Assembly: GCA_045593555.1 (NCBI GenBank)
Contig: JAZNWU010000037.1
Span: 124,001 to 188,000, forward strand
Direction: 5' to 3'
DNA: 64,000 nucleotides
DNA from: Fimenecus sp045593555
GTDB lineage: Bacteria > Bacillota > Clostridia > Oscillospirales > Acutalibacteraceae
The notes under the pieces were generated by a model, which searched no databases, was not told the DNA's origin, and saw nothing but the letters and a program-made list of their open reading frames with translations. Shown piece after piece: positions 19,445 to 27,766 of the stretch. How positions within the stretch are numbered: the first letter of the stretch is position 1; each line of letters begins with the position of its first letter. Position numbers and translations under genes: made by a program.

Positions 19445-19453
19445 GTTTATTGT

Positions 19454-19527
19454 GTCATTCTGAGGAACATAGTGACGAAGAATCTCTATTTTCAGTTCGA
19501 GAGATTCTTCACTTCGTTCAGAATGAC
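19454..19527. repeat. Intergenic inverted-repeat element
   Basis: A 74-base element is bounded by GTCATTCTGA and its exact complement TCAGAATGAC, with inner complementary segments GAAGAATCTC/GAGATTCTTC. It forms one long imperfect hairpin between the permease and cyclophilin genes. Elements with this GTCATTCTGA...GAAGAATCTC core are dispersed in many bacterial genomes (recalled, not searched). It may also stop transcription from the permease. Confidence 0.75.
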
Positions 19528-19560
19528 CTCATTATATTGTAATAAAGGAGTAAAAAAACT

Positions 19561-20154
19561 ATGTTTCATCAGTTAAATGCACCTGTTGCAGGTGATATGA
19601 TTGCAACAGTAAAAACAAATATGGGAGAAATCAAAATTAAGCTTTTCCCTGAATTCGCACCAAAGGCAGTTGAAAATTTCTCAACTCACGCTAAAAATGG
19701 TTATTATGACGGTCTTATTTTCCACCGTGTAATTGATAATTTTATGATTCAGGGTGGTGACCCTAATGGTACAGGTGCAGGTGGGCAGAGTATCTGGGGA
19801 CACGCTTTTGAGGATGAGTTTACAGGTGAGCTTCACAACCTTCGTGGTGCACTTTGTATGGCAAATGCAGGACCTAACACAAACGGTAGTCAGTTCTTTA
19901 TTGTTCAGGCTAAGGAATGTCCTGAGGATTTACTTGAACAGATGCGAATGGCTGATGAAAGAGCATTCCCCACTGAATGCATCGAGGCTTATGAGGAAAT
20001 CGGCGGAACACCTTGGCTTGATTTCCGTCACACAGTTTTTGGTCAGGTATTTGAAGGAATGGATGTTGTTGACTCAATTGCAAAAGTTCGTTGTGATATG
20101 TTCAATAACAAACCTTTTGAAGACGTAGTAATCGAAACAATTATTATAGAATAA
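19561..20154 (+). CDS. Peptidyl-prolyl cis-trans isomerase, cyclophilin type
   Basis: A 197-residue cytoplasmic cyclophilin (no signal peptide) that accelerates proline isomerisation in folding proteins. Active-site segments are GLIFHRVIDNFMIQGGDPNGTG (Arg and Phe of the FHRVI motif, Gln of MIQGGD), LRGALCMANAGPNTNGSQFFI and HTVFGQVFEGMDVVD. A family-typical acidic insert occurs between residues about 115 and 150. AAAGGAG lies 10 bases before ATG. Flanked on both sides by intergenic repeats. Confidence 0.93.
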   Translation: MFHQLNAPVAGDMIATVKTNMGEIKIKLFPEFAPKAVENFSTHAKNGYYDGLIFHRVIDNFMIQGGDPNGTGAGGQSIWGHAFEDEFTGELHNLRGALCMANAGPNTNGSQFFIVQAKECPEDLLEQMRMADERAFPTECIEAYEEIGGTPWLDFRHTVFGQVFEGMDVVDSIAKVRCDMFNNKPFEDVVIETIIIE

Positions 20155-20159
20155 TAAAA

Positions 20160-20204
20160 GCCTCCCTTGTCAAAGGGAGGGGGACCGCTTGCGGTGGAGG
20201 GATT
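20160..20204. repeat. Intergenic double-hairpin repeat that supplies a ribosome site
   Basis: CCTCCCTT-gtca-AAGGGAGG forms the first hairpin and ACCGC-tt-GCGGT the second, followed by GGAGGGATTCC. The composition is that of dispersed repeats recalled from Clostridia, not searched here. The terminal GGAGGG (20196-20201) lies eight bases before the ATG of the next gene and is its only Shine-Dalgarno. Confidence 0.75.
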
Positions 20205-20209
20205 CCGAT

Positions 20210-21502
20210 ATGCTTTTCAAAAATATCTCAATCATCAACGAAAGCCTTGAAATCGAAAACAATATGTATGTGGGTATCAAGGACGATAGAATCGACTATA
20301 TAGGAGCAGAAAAACCACAGGAAAACTATGGTGAAGAATATGATGGCAAAAACAAAGTCCTTTCATCAGGCTTTGTAAATCTTCATACTCATTCACCGAT
20401 GACACTCCTTCGTGGTTATGCTGAAAACCTGCCACTTGACCGTTGGCTTAATGAAAAAGTTTTTCCTTTTGAGGACAGACTCAACTGTGACAGAGCATAT
20501 TACGGCACAATGCTTTCAATAGCAGAAATGTTAGCATGTGGTACAACATCATTTACAGATATGTATTTCTTCGGTGACGGTGTAATGAAGGCTGTTATTG
20601 ACAGTAAGGCAAAGACCAATTTCGGCCGTTCGATCGTATCCTTTGTTGATGAGGACATTACTGCAAATGACCGTTTTCAGGAGGGTATTTACTTAGCCCA
20701 AAAGTATCACAATACCCAGAATGGCAGAATTAAAATTGATATGAGCCTTCACGCTGAATACACAAACCGACTTTCAATAATCCAGCAGTTTGGTGAGTTC
20801 ACAAGCGGTAAGGATTATATAAATCATATCCACCTTTCTGAAACAAAGGGTGAACACGAAAATTGTAAGGCGAAATACGGCAAAACTCCTGCAAGACTTT
20901 TCTATGATGCAAAAGTGTTTGATAGTCCTACAATTCTTGCCCATTGTGTTTATGTTGAGGATGAGGATTTGGATATTTTCAAGGAAACAGGTGCAACTGT
21001 TGCCCATTGTCCTGCAAGTAATCTTAAACTTGGCAGTGGTGTTGCGAATACCTACAAAATGCTTCAAAAAGGTGTTAATGTAGGTATCGGTACAGATTCA
21101 GCTGCAAGTAATAACGGACTCGATATTATGCGTGAAATGTACCTTGCAGCACTTTTACCAAAGGGCATAAACAATCAGGCAGATATAGTAACATCACAAG
21201 ATGTTTATAAAATGGCAACTGTCAATGGCTATAAAGCACAAGGCAGAAATGATTGTGGTGTGGTTAAAGTCGGAAATAAAGCCGATTTAATCGTAATTGA
21301 TATGACAACACCTAATATGTATCCTGATTTTGATATTCTTAATAACATTGTTTACTCTGCAAACAAGAGTAATGTTGTTCTTACTATGGTTGACGGTAAT
21401 GTGCTTTACAAAAATGGTGAATTCACAACAATAGATGTTGAAAGAATGGGATATGAAGTAAGCAGATTAGTCCGTGAAGTTGTAAACGAGGTAAATGCAT
21501 AA
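20210..21502 (+). CDS. mtaD: 5-methylthioadenosine/S-adenosylhomocysteine deaminase
   Basis: A 430-residue metal-dependent amidohydrolase expected to deaminate methylthioadenosine to methylthioinosine (and SAH or related 5'-modified adenosines). Metal ligands are visible in NLHTHSPMTLLRGYAENL, HLSETKGEHENC, AHCVYVEDEDL and GTDSAASNNGLDIMREM, all characteristic of the MtaD/TrzA group. The start is ATG 20210, which uses the GGAGGG of the preceding repeat; upstream TTG 20189 lies within the repeat and is unlikely. The stop overlaps the start of the phosphorylase gene, and mtnA follows, which supports MTA as the substrate. Confidence 0.88.
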   Translation: MLFKNISIINESLEIENNMYVGIKDDRIDYIGAEKPQENYGEEYDGKNKVLSSGFVNLHTHSPMTLLRGYAENLPLDRWLNEKVFPFEDRLNCDRAYYGTMLSIAEMLACGTTSFTDMYFFGDGVMKAVIDSKAKTNFGRSIVSFVDEDITANDRFQEGIYLAQKYHNTQNGRIKIDMSLHAEYTNRLSIIQQFGEFTSGKDYINHIHLSETKGEHENCKAKYGKTPARLFYDAKVFDSPTILAHCVYVEDEDLDIFKETGATVAHCPASNLKLGSGVANTYKMLQKGVNVGIGTDSAASNNGLDIMREMYLAALLPKGINNQADIVTSQDVYKMATVNGYKAQGRNDCGVVKVGNKADLIVIDMTTPNMYPDFDILNNIVYSANKSNVVLTMVDGNVLYKNGEFTTIDVERMGYEVSRLVREVVNEVNA

Positions 21503-22305
21503 TGATTACAAAAGCAGTTGAATTTATCAAATCAAAAATTACAGAAACTTATGATATTGGTATCATTTTAGGTAGTGGTTTAGGCACTTTAGGTGAAAAA
21601 ATCGAAAACCCACAGTATGTGAATTATGCTGATATTCCTGATTTCCCTGTATCAACAGCACCCGGACATGTGGGCAGATTTGTTTTTGGCACATTAAATG
21701 GCAAAAAAGTTATGTGTATGCAGGGCAGAATTCACCTTTATGAAGGCTATCCCATGGAAAATGTTGTAATGCCAATCCGTGTTATGAAAATGATGGGTGT
21801 TAAAAAGCTTATCGTCACAAATGCAGCAGGTGGCATTAACGAAAGCTTTAATGTTGGTGACATTATGGTAATTACCGACCATATTAATTTTACAGGTAAA
21901 AATTGTCTTATCGGTAAAAATGATGACCGTTTTGGTGTTCGTTTTCCTGATATGAGCTTTGGCTATTCACCTGAGCTTAATGAAATTGCCTTTAATTGTG
22001 CTGAAAAATTAGGAATGAAGCTTCAGAAGGGTGTATATATTGGTTGTACAGGACCTTCTTACGAAACTCCTGCCGAAATCCGTGCATTCAGAATTATGGG
22101 TGCAGATACAGTTGGTATGTCAACGGTTCAGGAAGTAATTGCTGCAAACCATTGTGGTATAGATGTACTTGGATTTTCACTTGTTTCTAATAAAGCAGCA
22201 GGTATTTCAGGCGAAAGACTTACTGAAGAAGAAGTCCTTACAATAGGAAAACAGAAAAGCGAAGAAATGCAGTCTTTAATTACTGAAATTGTAGGTGAAT
22301 TCTGA
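21502..22305 (+). CDS. Purine nucleoside phosphorylase (trimeric type), probably acting on methylthioinosine
   Basis: A 267-residue PNP/MTAP-family enzyme that phosphorolyses purine nucleosides. Motifs are ILGSGLGTLG (phosphate loop), RIHLYEGYPMENVVMP, TNAAGGINESFNVGD, GPSYETPAEIRA and SNKAAG. The Asn in SLVSNKAAG at the base site is typical of inosine/guanosine-specific PNPs, not MTAP (which has Asp). Sandwiched between an MTA deaminase and MTR-1-P isomerase with one-base overlaps on both sides, it probably cleaves methylthioinosine to MTR-1-phosphate and hypoxanthine, though general inosine/guanosine salvage is also possible. Confidence 0.88.
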   Translation: MITKAVEFIKSKITETYDIGIILGSGLGTLGEKIENPQYVNYADIPDFPVSTAPGHVGRFVFGTLNGKKVMCMQGRIHLYEGYPMENVVMPIRVMKMMGVKKLIVTNAAGGINESFNVGDIMVITDHINFTGKNCLIGKNDDRFGVRFPDMSFGYSPELNEIAFNCAEKLGMKLQKGVYIGCTGPSYETPAEIRAFRIMGADTVGMSTVQEVIAANHCGIDVLGFSLVSNKAAGISGERLTEEEVLTIGKQKSEEMQSLITEIVGEF

Positions 22306-23339
22306 TGTCATTTTTAAATGGTGCAACAGTTGGCTTTGATACTGTCAATAACAAGGCAGTATTCATTGACCAGACACTTTTACCAAATGAATATAAAGAA
22401 GTTTTTACAGACGATTATAGAGAGATTTTTGATGCAATAAAACTCTTGAAAGTTCGTGGTGCACCTGCAATCGGTGTTTTTACAGCAATTGCATTGGCTG
22501 TGCTTATGAATAAAAGTAAAGCAACTACATATGATGAACTTTTTACAGAATTAAAAGAATACTGTGAAAAGCTTATTCTTTGCAGACCAACTGCAGTAAA
22601 TCTTAAATGGGCAACTGAAGAAATGCTGAAAACAGCTGAAAAGTCAACTGCAGAAAATTTTAAAGGAAATCTCACAAATCAGGCACTTAAAATGATTGAT
22701 GAAGATGTTGCAGTTTGTCGGAAAATTGGTGAATACGGTGCAGAGCTTCTTATAGAATGTAATTCCATTCTTACTCATTGTAATGCAGGCCGTCTTGCAA
22801 CAGTTAAGTATGGTACAGCACTTTCACCTGTGTATGTGGTAAAAGAAAAAGGCCATAACATAAAAGTTTTTGCAGACGAAACAAGACCTCTTTTACAGGG
22901 TGCAAGGCTTACTGCATCTGAACTTTGTGATGCAGGAATTGATACGACAGTAATCTGCGACAATATGGCTTCTTTTGTTATGAAAAACGGACTTGTTGAT
23001 GCAGTTTTAGTCGGTTGCGACAGAGTAGCATTGAATGGCGATACTGCAAATAAAATCGGTACAAGTGGTGTGGCAATTCTTGCAAAGCATTACAATATTC
23101 CATTTTATGTCTGTATGCCTTTTTCAACATTTGATGAAAAAATCAGAACAGGTGACGATATTGTAATTGAAATGCGTGACGGTAATGAAGTAGGGGAAAT
23201 GTGGTATGAAAAACCAATGATTCCTGAAGCAGCAAAAACCTTAAACCCTGCATTTGATGTTACCAACCATTCACTCATAACTGCATTTATCACGGAAAAA
23301 GGTGTAATCACACCTGACGAAATAAAAAAATATATATAG
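22305..23339 (+). CDS. mtnA: S-methyl-5-thioribose-1-phosphate isomerase
   Basis: Isomerises methylthioribose 1-phosphate to methylthioribulose 1-phosphate in MTA recycling. The 344-residue sequence has the family signatures LLKVRGAPAIG, HCNAGRLATVKYGTALSPV (containing the catalytic Cys), ADETRPLLQGARLTASEL and VGCDRVALNGDTANKIGT (catalytic Asp). It overlaps the phosphorylase gene by one base and is the last gene of the trio. Downstream enzymes (MtnB or an aldolase) are not in the window. Related eIF2B-like proteins exist, but the motifs and context favour MtnA. Confidence 0.92.
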   Translation: MSFLNGATVGFDTVNNKAVFIDQTLLPNEYKEVFTDDYREIFDAIKLLKVRGAPAIGVFTAIALAVLMNKSKATTYDELFTELKEYCEKLILCRPTAVNLKWATEEMLKTAEKSTAENFKGNLTNQALKMIDEDVAVCRKIGEYGAELLIECNSILTHCNAGRLATVKYGTALSPVYVVKEKGHNIKVFADETRPLLQGARLTASELCDAGIDTTVICDNMASFVMKNGLVDAVLVGCDRVALNGDTANKIGTSGVAILAKHYNIPFYVCMPFSTFDEKIRTGDDIVIEMRDGNEVGEMWYEKPMIPEAAKTLNPAFDVTNHSLITAFITEKGVITPDEIKKYI

Positions 23340-23348
23340 TACAACAGG

Positions 23349-23374
23349 CGGAGCGTCACAGCTCCGTCATTTTT
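23349..23374 (+). terminator. Terminator after mtnA
   Basis: CGGAGC-gtcaca-GCTCCG stem followed by TCATTTTTA. Confidence 0.7.
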
Positions 23375-23408
23375 ATGATTTTGTGTTTTGCATTTTGCAC
23401 TTATTTTG

Positions 23409-23436
23409 TTGACATCTTTTAAATCAATGGTATAAT
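23409..23436 (+). promoter_or_regulatory. Sigma-A promoter of glnA
   Basis: Perfect TTGACA and TATAAT separated by 16 bp, about 50 bases upstream of the glnA ribosome site. Confidence 0.85.
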
Positions 23437-23445
23437 ATTACCATT
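23426..23445. promoter_or_regulatory. Inverted repeat overlapping the glnA -10 box
   Basis: AATGGTA-taatat-TACCATT, a perfect 7-bp-arm inverted repeat that covers the whole -10 hexamer. A bound protein would block RNA polymerase. It does not match the GlnR/TnrA site TGTNA-N7-TNACA. Confidence 0.55.
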
Positions 23446-23495
23446 AAAGTGGGTATTTATATGTATAAGTATTCATACGAAAGGTGGTAACTCCG

Positions 23496-24818
23496 ATGAG
23501 CTACACAGTTGATGACATTCTTAAAATAGCAAAAGAAAAAAATATCAAGTTCTTGCGTTTACAGTTTACTGACATTTTTGGTCAGATGAAAAATATCGCA
23601 ATTACTGAAAATATGTTCAGTAAGGTTCTTACAGACGGTCAGATGTTTGACGGTTCTTCTATTGAAGGTTTTGTTCGTATTGATGAATCTGATATGTACT
23701 TAAAGCCTGACCTTGATACATTTACAATTTTGCCTTGGAAAGAGGGTACTGCACGAGTAATCTGTGATGTTTACGGTGCTGATAAGGTAACTCCTTTTAC
23801 AGGTGACCCTCGTCATGTGCTCCGTTCTGTAATTAAGGAAGCAGCAGATATGGGCTATTCAATCAATGTTGGTCCCGAATGTGAGTTTTTCCTTTTCAAG
23901 CTTGACGAACAGGGCAAGGCAACAACAAAAACAAATGACGCTGTTGGTTACTTTGATATTGGTCCTGCTGATGACGGTGAACAGTGCAGAAATGACATCT
24001 GTATCGCATTACAGCAGATGGATTATGAAATCGAGGCATCCCACCACGAATGTGCAGAGGGACAGCACGAAATTGACTTTAAGTTTGCAGAAGCACTTGA
24101 AGCAGCAGATAAGGTTGTTACATTCAAGCATGTAGTTAAGACTTATGCTCGTCGTAACGGACTTCATGCAACATTTATGCCAAAGCCACTTTACGGTGCA
24201 GCGGGTAATGGTATGCATACAAATCTTTCACTTATGAAAGATGGCAAAAATGCTTTCTATGACCCTAATGATAAATATGGACTTTCAGAAACTGCATATC
24301 AGTTTATTGCAGGTGTTCTTTGTCACGTTAAGGCAATTACCTGTGTTGCAAACCCACTCGTTAACTCATATAAGAGATTAGTTCCCGGATTTGAAGCACC
24401 TGTTTATATTTCCTGGTCAGCATCAAACCGTTCAGCACTCATAAGAGTTCCTGCAGCAAGAGGGATGGCAACACGAGTTGAACTTCGTTCATCAGACCCA
24501 TCTTGCAACCCATATCTTGAAATGGCACTTTGTATTGCAGCAGGTCTTGATGGTATCAAGAAGGGTATGAAAGCACCTGAAGGTGTTACAACAAATATCT
24601 ACGATATGACTGCTGAAGAAAGAAAAGCAAATGGTATCGAAAATCTTCCAAGCACATTGCAGGAAGCAACGAGAGAATTTGAAAAGAGCGAGTTTGTAAA
24701 AGAAGTTCTCGGTGAACACATTTTCTCAAAATATCTTGCAGGTAAAAAGCAGGAATGGGAAAGCTACACAACAAGAATTACTCAGTGGGAAATCGAGGAA
24801 TATCTTACAAAATATTAA
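23496..24818 (+). CDS. glnA: Glutamine synthetase type I
   Basis: Makes glutamine from glutamate, ammonia and ATP; main route of ammonium assimilation. The 440-residue length is that of the GSI-alpha form of Firmicutes, which lacks the adenylylation site found in longer GSI-beta enzymes. Motifs are DGSSIEGFVRIDESDM, NVGPECEFFLF (metal ligands), the ATP-site region GNGMHTNLSL, and NRSALIRVPAARG. The start is ATG 23496, eight bases after AAGGTGG; the frame extends to GTG 23484 inside the ribosome site. The gene has its own strong promoter with an overlapping inverted repeat and ends at a hairpin terminator. No glnR-like regulator is adjacent. Confidence 0.96.
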   Translation: MSYTVDDILKIAKEKNIKFLRLQFTDIFGQMKNIAITENMFSKVLTDGQMFDGSSIEGFVRIDESDMYLKPDLDTFTILPWKEGTARVICDVYGADKVTPFTGDPRHVLRSVIKEAADMGYSINVGPECEFFLFKLDEQGKATTKTNDAVGYFDIGPADDGEQCRNDICIALQQMDYEIEASHHECAEGQHEIDFKFAEALEAADKVVTFKHVVKTYARRNGLHATFMPKPLYGAAGNGMHTNLSLMKDGKNAFYDPNDKYGLSETAYQFIAGVLCHVKAITCVANPLVNSYKRLVPGFEAPVYISWSASNRSALIRVPAARGMATRVELRSSDPSCNPYLEMALCIAAGLDGIKKGMKAPEGVTTNIYDMTAEERKANGIENLPSTLQEATREFEKSEFVKEVLGEHIFSKYLAGKKQEWESYTTRITQWEIEEYLTKY

Positions 24819-24836
24819 TAATAAAATACAGAATTT

Positions 24837-24867
24837 AGCTCCCCACTTGATGGGGAGCTGTCATTTT
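24837..24867 (+). terminator. Terminator after glnA
   Basis: AGCTCCCCA-cttga-TGGGGAGCT, nine perfect base pairs, followed by GTCATTTTTG. Confidence 0.8.
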
Positions 24868-24902
24868 TGAAGAAAATAACTGAGGGGCTTTAGCAATTTT
24901 TA

Positions 24903-24931
24903 TTGACTTAACAAGCATATTATGGTATCAT
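24903..24931 (+). promoter_or_regulatory. Sigma-A promoter of the GtrA-like gene
   Basis: TTGACT, 17-bp spacer, TATCAT, about 25 bases upstream of the ribosome site AAAGGAG. Confidence 0.65.
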
Positions 24932-24968
24932 TTATTCATAATTTGGTACATAAAAGGAGAATATCATT

Positions 24969-25505
24969 ATGGCAGTATTAAAAGACATTGACAAGGCTGC
25001 TGAGAAAAAAGGCTCAGTTCTTGTTACAATCTGGCAGTTTGTTAAATTTATCGTTGTAAGTCTTCTTGCAATGATAGTACAGTTCGTACTTCTTAACACA
25101 CTTCAGCTTATTCCTGCAATCAAAGAACTTTATGCACAGGATTTCAGCTGGTGGGTATTTGTTTATCCGGTTGCAGTTGGCGGACTTGGTTACTTTATCG
25201 TAAGTAACGTTGCTAATATCATTGCACAGATTGTTGCTTTCTTCGTTAATAAAGAAAAGACATTTAATTCAGGTGCAAACGTTGCAGTTGCTCTTCCAAT
25301 CTACATTGTATTTACAATTGGTCTTATTTTCTTCTCAGCTTGGCTTAACCCAACACTTAAAGGTGTTTTCGTTAACTTCAGCTGGTGTGATGAAGTTCTT
25401 GCTAAGAACATTGCAACAATGATTTGTTCAGCAGTTCAGTTCTTTCTCTATTTCCCTGTTGATAAGATTCTCTTCCACAAGAAGAAGGAAGAAAAAGCTG
25501 AATAA
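24969..25505 (+). CDS. GtrA-like four-helix membrane protein
   Basis: A 178-residue protein with four predicted membrane helices. WQFVKFIVVSLLAMIVQFVLL near the start and NIIAQIVAFFVNKEKTFN after the second helix match the GtrA/flippase-like pattern (FxxxG...A-FxxNxxxxF). GtrA relatives help move polyprenyl-linked sugars across the membrane for surface glycosylation. No glycosyltransferase is adjacent, so the substrate is unknown. The C-terminus is a short charged cytoplasmic tail (HKKKEEKAE). Own promoter and terminator. Confidence 0.75.
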   Translation: MAVLKDIDKAAEKKGSVLVTIWQFVKFIVVSLLAMIVQFVLLNTLQLIPAIKELYAQDFSWWVFVYPVAVGGLGYFIVSNVANIIAQIVAFFVNKEKTFNSGANVAVALPIYIVFTIGLIFFSAWLNPTLKGVFVNFSWCDEVLAKNIATMICSAVQFFLYFPVDKILFHKKKEEKAE

Positions 25506-25526
25506 TTTCAGTACATTGAAAATTTG

Positions 25527-25554
25527 CCCTGTGTCCTTGACGCAGGGTATTTTT
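25527..25554 (+). terminator. Terminator after the GtrA-like gene
   Basis: CCCTGTGTC-ctt-GACGCAGGG (nine pairs including one G-U) followed by TATTTTTG. Confidence 0.8.
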
Positions 25555-25566
25555 GTAGGTGATGTT

Positions 25567-26466
25567 ATGAATAAAAACTTTAAACTCATTTCAGTTTTAC
25601 TTTCAGTTGTAATCAGTGTTGCTCTTGTTTTTACATCTGTTGTAACTATCCTTCTAAGTACAGGCAGAGAGTATCTTAATTCAAGTAAATTTGACACACA
25701 AGTTGAAAATACTGATTTGGCAACACTGACATTCATTTATAATGGTGAAAAAATCACACTTGAAGATTATGTTAAGGATTATGTGAATACAAATATTGAC
25801 AATATTGTTCTCGATAAAGGTGGTCAGTATTACTCTGACCTTTGGTTTCCTTTTGCAGATGCATTAACAGATTTTACCGTTGATAAAGTGTTTTCTTCGG
25901 AATATGTGAATACATTAGTTAAAGATGAATTTAAAGGAATTATTGATTTCTTTCTTCACAGTAATGTTGACGAAGCCAAACAGCGAATCAAAGACGGTGT
26001 AACTCTCGATGAAAACCCACAGTTAGACCCTGAAAATGTATCAAAATATGATGAAAAAATCAGTGCACAGGTTAAACTTGCAGTCCTTAAATATATCGAA
26101 GAAGAGTCAGGAAAAACCTGTGACGAGATTATTGTCTTATTGTCTGAAAAAACAGCATCAACATTCAAAACAGTTTCAATAATTCTTGTAATAATCTTAT
26201 TATTACTCAACATCAAAAATCTTCTTAATATATTTATCTACCTTGGTGTTGTGTTCTGTGGTTGTAGTGGTGTAATGCAGTATCTCCAGAATGGCTTTGA
26301 AAAGCATTTTGAAGGTATGAACGATTTAATCACTTATGAATTTTTAAAACCTGTTATGAACGAATATGTGCCATTTATTGAAAAAGGTATAATTTATGGA
26401 ATAATATGTTTTGTACTCTTTGTGGTTCTTACTGTTGTTTACCGTGTTGTAAAAAAGAATAAATAA
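25567..26466 (+). CDS. Membrane protein of unknown function
   Basis: A 299-residue protein I do not recognise. It has one N-terminal membrane helix (LISVLLSVVISVALVFTSVVTILL), then about 150 hydrophilic residues predicted outside. Two or three C-terminal helices follow (VSIILVIILLLLNIKNLLNIFIYLGVVF and IIYGIICFVLFVVLTVVY), ending in KKNK. Start ATG 25567 is chosen because AGGTGAT precedes it; the frame is open back to 25459, but that would run through the preceding terminator. The gene is separated from the GtrA-like gene by that terminator. Confidence 0.75.
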   Translation: MNKNFKLISVLLSVVISVALVFTSVVTILLSTGREYLNSSKFDTQVENTDLATLTFIYNGEKITLEDYVKDYVNTNIDNIVLDKGGQYYSDLWFPFADALTDFTVDKVFSSEYVNTLVKDEFKGIIDFFLHSNVDEAKQRIKDGVTLDENPQLDPENVSKYDEKISAQVKLAVLKYIEEESGKTCDEIIVLLSEKTASTFKTVSIILVIILLLLNIKNLLNIFIYLGVVFCGCSGVMQYLQNGFEKHFEGMNDLITYEFLKPVMNEYVPFIEKGIIYGIICFVLFVVLTVVYRVVKKNK

Positions 26467-26473
26467 AAGAAAA

Positions 26474-26500
26474 TCCCCATTCACCGAATGGGGACAATTT
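26474..26500. terminator. Convergent terminator
   Basis: TCCCCATTC-acc-GAATGGGGA, nine perfect pairs, flanked by AAAATA-rich sequence on the left and AATTTTTAT on the right. It can serve both converging genes. Confidence 0.85.
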
Positions 26501-27760
26501 TTATCTTCTGATAAGTTTTCTTAATTTTGAATACACTTTTTTAAGAACAGGCAATCCTTTTTCCATAATGCTGTATTTTAAAGGATTTACCTTTAAATCA
26601 AATTCACCTGCATATTCAATAATAATGGGGTTGAACTGATTTTTGAACTCATAAAGTCCATCGTCAAGAGTGCCTGAAAGACCACCTAAATCAAGGAAAT
26701 CACAGCCGTTTTCCGTTGTGAGAATACACTGTTCACATAGTCCGCAAAGTGTTGCACAGAATGATGGGAAAATGTGAAGGTCAGAACCTGCATATAAGTA
26801 TTCTGCAATCCTGACACCTTTTTTGTTTGGTGGATAAACAGTGAGTAATGCTGCAAGTGGTACGATTTCACCTTTTTCGTTAAGAACCTTTTTAGCATCT
26901 TGGAGCTGTTCGGTGATTTTATCCCTCATATCAGGCTCTTTTTCATATCTCTTTTCAAGATTTTCGATATAATTATTTACTTTACATTTTTCAAAAGCGA
27001 AAAATGCCTTGTCACCGAATGCTTCAGCAAGTAATGTAAAATAATCTTCACTACGAAGAGAGATATTCTGTCTTTCTTCAGTATTACTTAAAATCTTTTT
27101 GAAAAGAGCAATATTTTCAGGCGTGCGTTCTGCACCTTCATAGAAAAGTCCTCTTGCAGGTTGGAAATTACCTAAATACTTTCTCAATTTCTGCTTGTAA
27201 TTCTTCTTGAATTGAGGTGCTGACAGGGGATTGCCCTCTGCATCTTTTAAAGGAATCAAAGCATTGAAACGAGGTTGAATTGCTTCACCAAGATTTTTAA
27301 CAAAGCCTTTATGCTCAAAACCATTGTTAACAAGGTTATCAAATTCAACCTTACCTCTTCTCAAATCAAATGGGTCAAAGAAATTCTCTGTTGGAATATC
27401 GGGTAAAATCTTATTAACCACAATTGCTGGGTCAGTTTTGAGAAGATAAATATTATTCTTTCTGCAAAATTCCTTTGCACCGTCACAGAATGCTTTAATA
27501 GCTTCAGAATCTGTCAAATCCATTACAGGACCACGAGGACAGTAGGCATAGTTAAAGCCAGGCATAAGTGTACGGATAAGAATAAGTGCAACACCAACAA
27601 GTGTTTCGTTTTTATATATACCACAAAACCGATTTTTCCAGTTGTTTTTAAGCTTTGCCCATTCAGGTGTCTGCTGAATAGGTGCAAAAGATGAATTTTC
27701 AATAAATTCAGTAAATTCCTTTACAGGAATATCTGCTTTAAACTTATACATATTTTTCAA
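26501..27760 (-). CDS. FemAB/MurM-type aminoacyltransferase, copy 3 of 3
   Basis: A 419-residue FemXAB-family protein, the last gene of a three-gene tandem. Family members use aminoacyl-tRNA to add amino acids to the peptide stem of lipid II, building interpeptide bridges. Two GNAT-like domains are recognisable (WAKLKNNWKNRFCGIYKNE at the N-terminus, YLYAGSDLHIFPSF and DFLDLGGLSGTLDDGLYEFK at the C-terminus). They are interrupted by a charged helical arm (about residues 265-310) typical of FemA/FemX. It starts six bases after copy 2 ends. The acceptor and amino acid cannot be inferred. Confidence 0.88.
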   Translation of the reverse strand: MKNMYKFKADIPVKEFTEFIENSSFAPIQQTPEWAKLKNNWKNRFCGIYKNETLVGVALILIRTLMPGFNYAYCPRGPVMDLTDSEAIKAFCDGAKEFCRKNNIYLLKTDPAIVVNKILPDIPTENFFDPFDLRRGKVEFDNLVNNGFEHKGFVKNLGEAIQPRFNALIPLKDAEGNPLSAPQFKKNYKQKLRKYLGNFQPARGLFYEGAERTPENIALFKKILSNTEERQNISLRSEDYFTLLAEAFGDKAFFAFEKCKVNNYIENLEKRYEKEPDMRDKITEQLQDAKKVLNEKGEIVPLAALLTVYPPNKKGVRIAEYLYAGSDLHIFPSFCATLCGLCEQCILTTENGCDFLDLGGLSGTLDDGLYEFKNQFNPIIIEYAGEFDLKVNPLKYSIMEKGLPVLKKVYSKLRKLIRR

Positions 27761-27766
27761 CCTTAA

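Noticed and set aside
25459..25566. N-terminal extension of the membrane protein at 25567
   Set aside because: It overlaps the end of the GtrA-like gene and a terminator hairpin; ATG 25567 has its own ribosome site.
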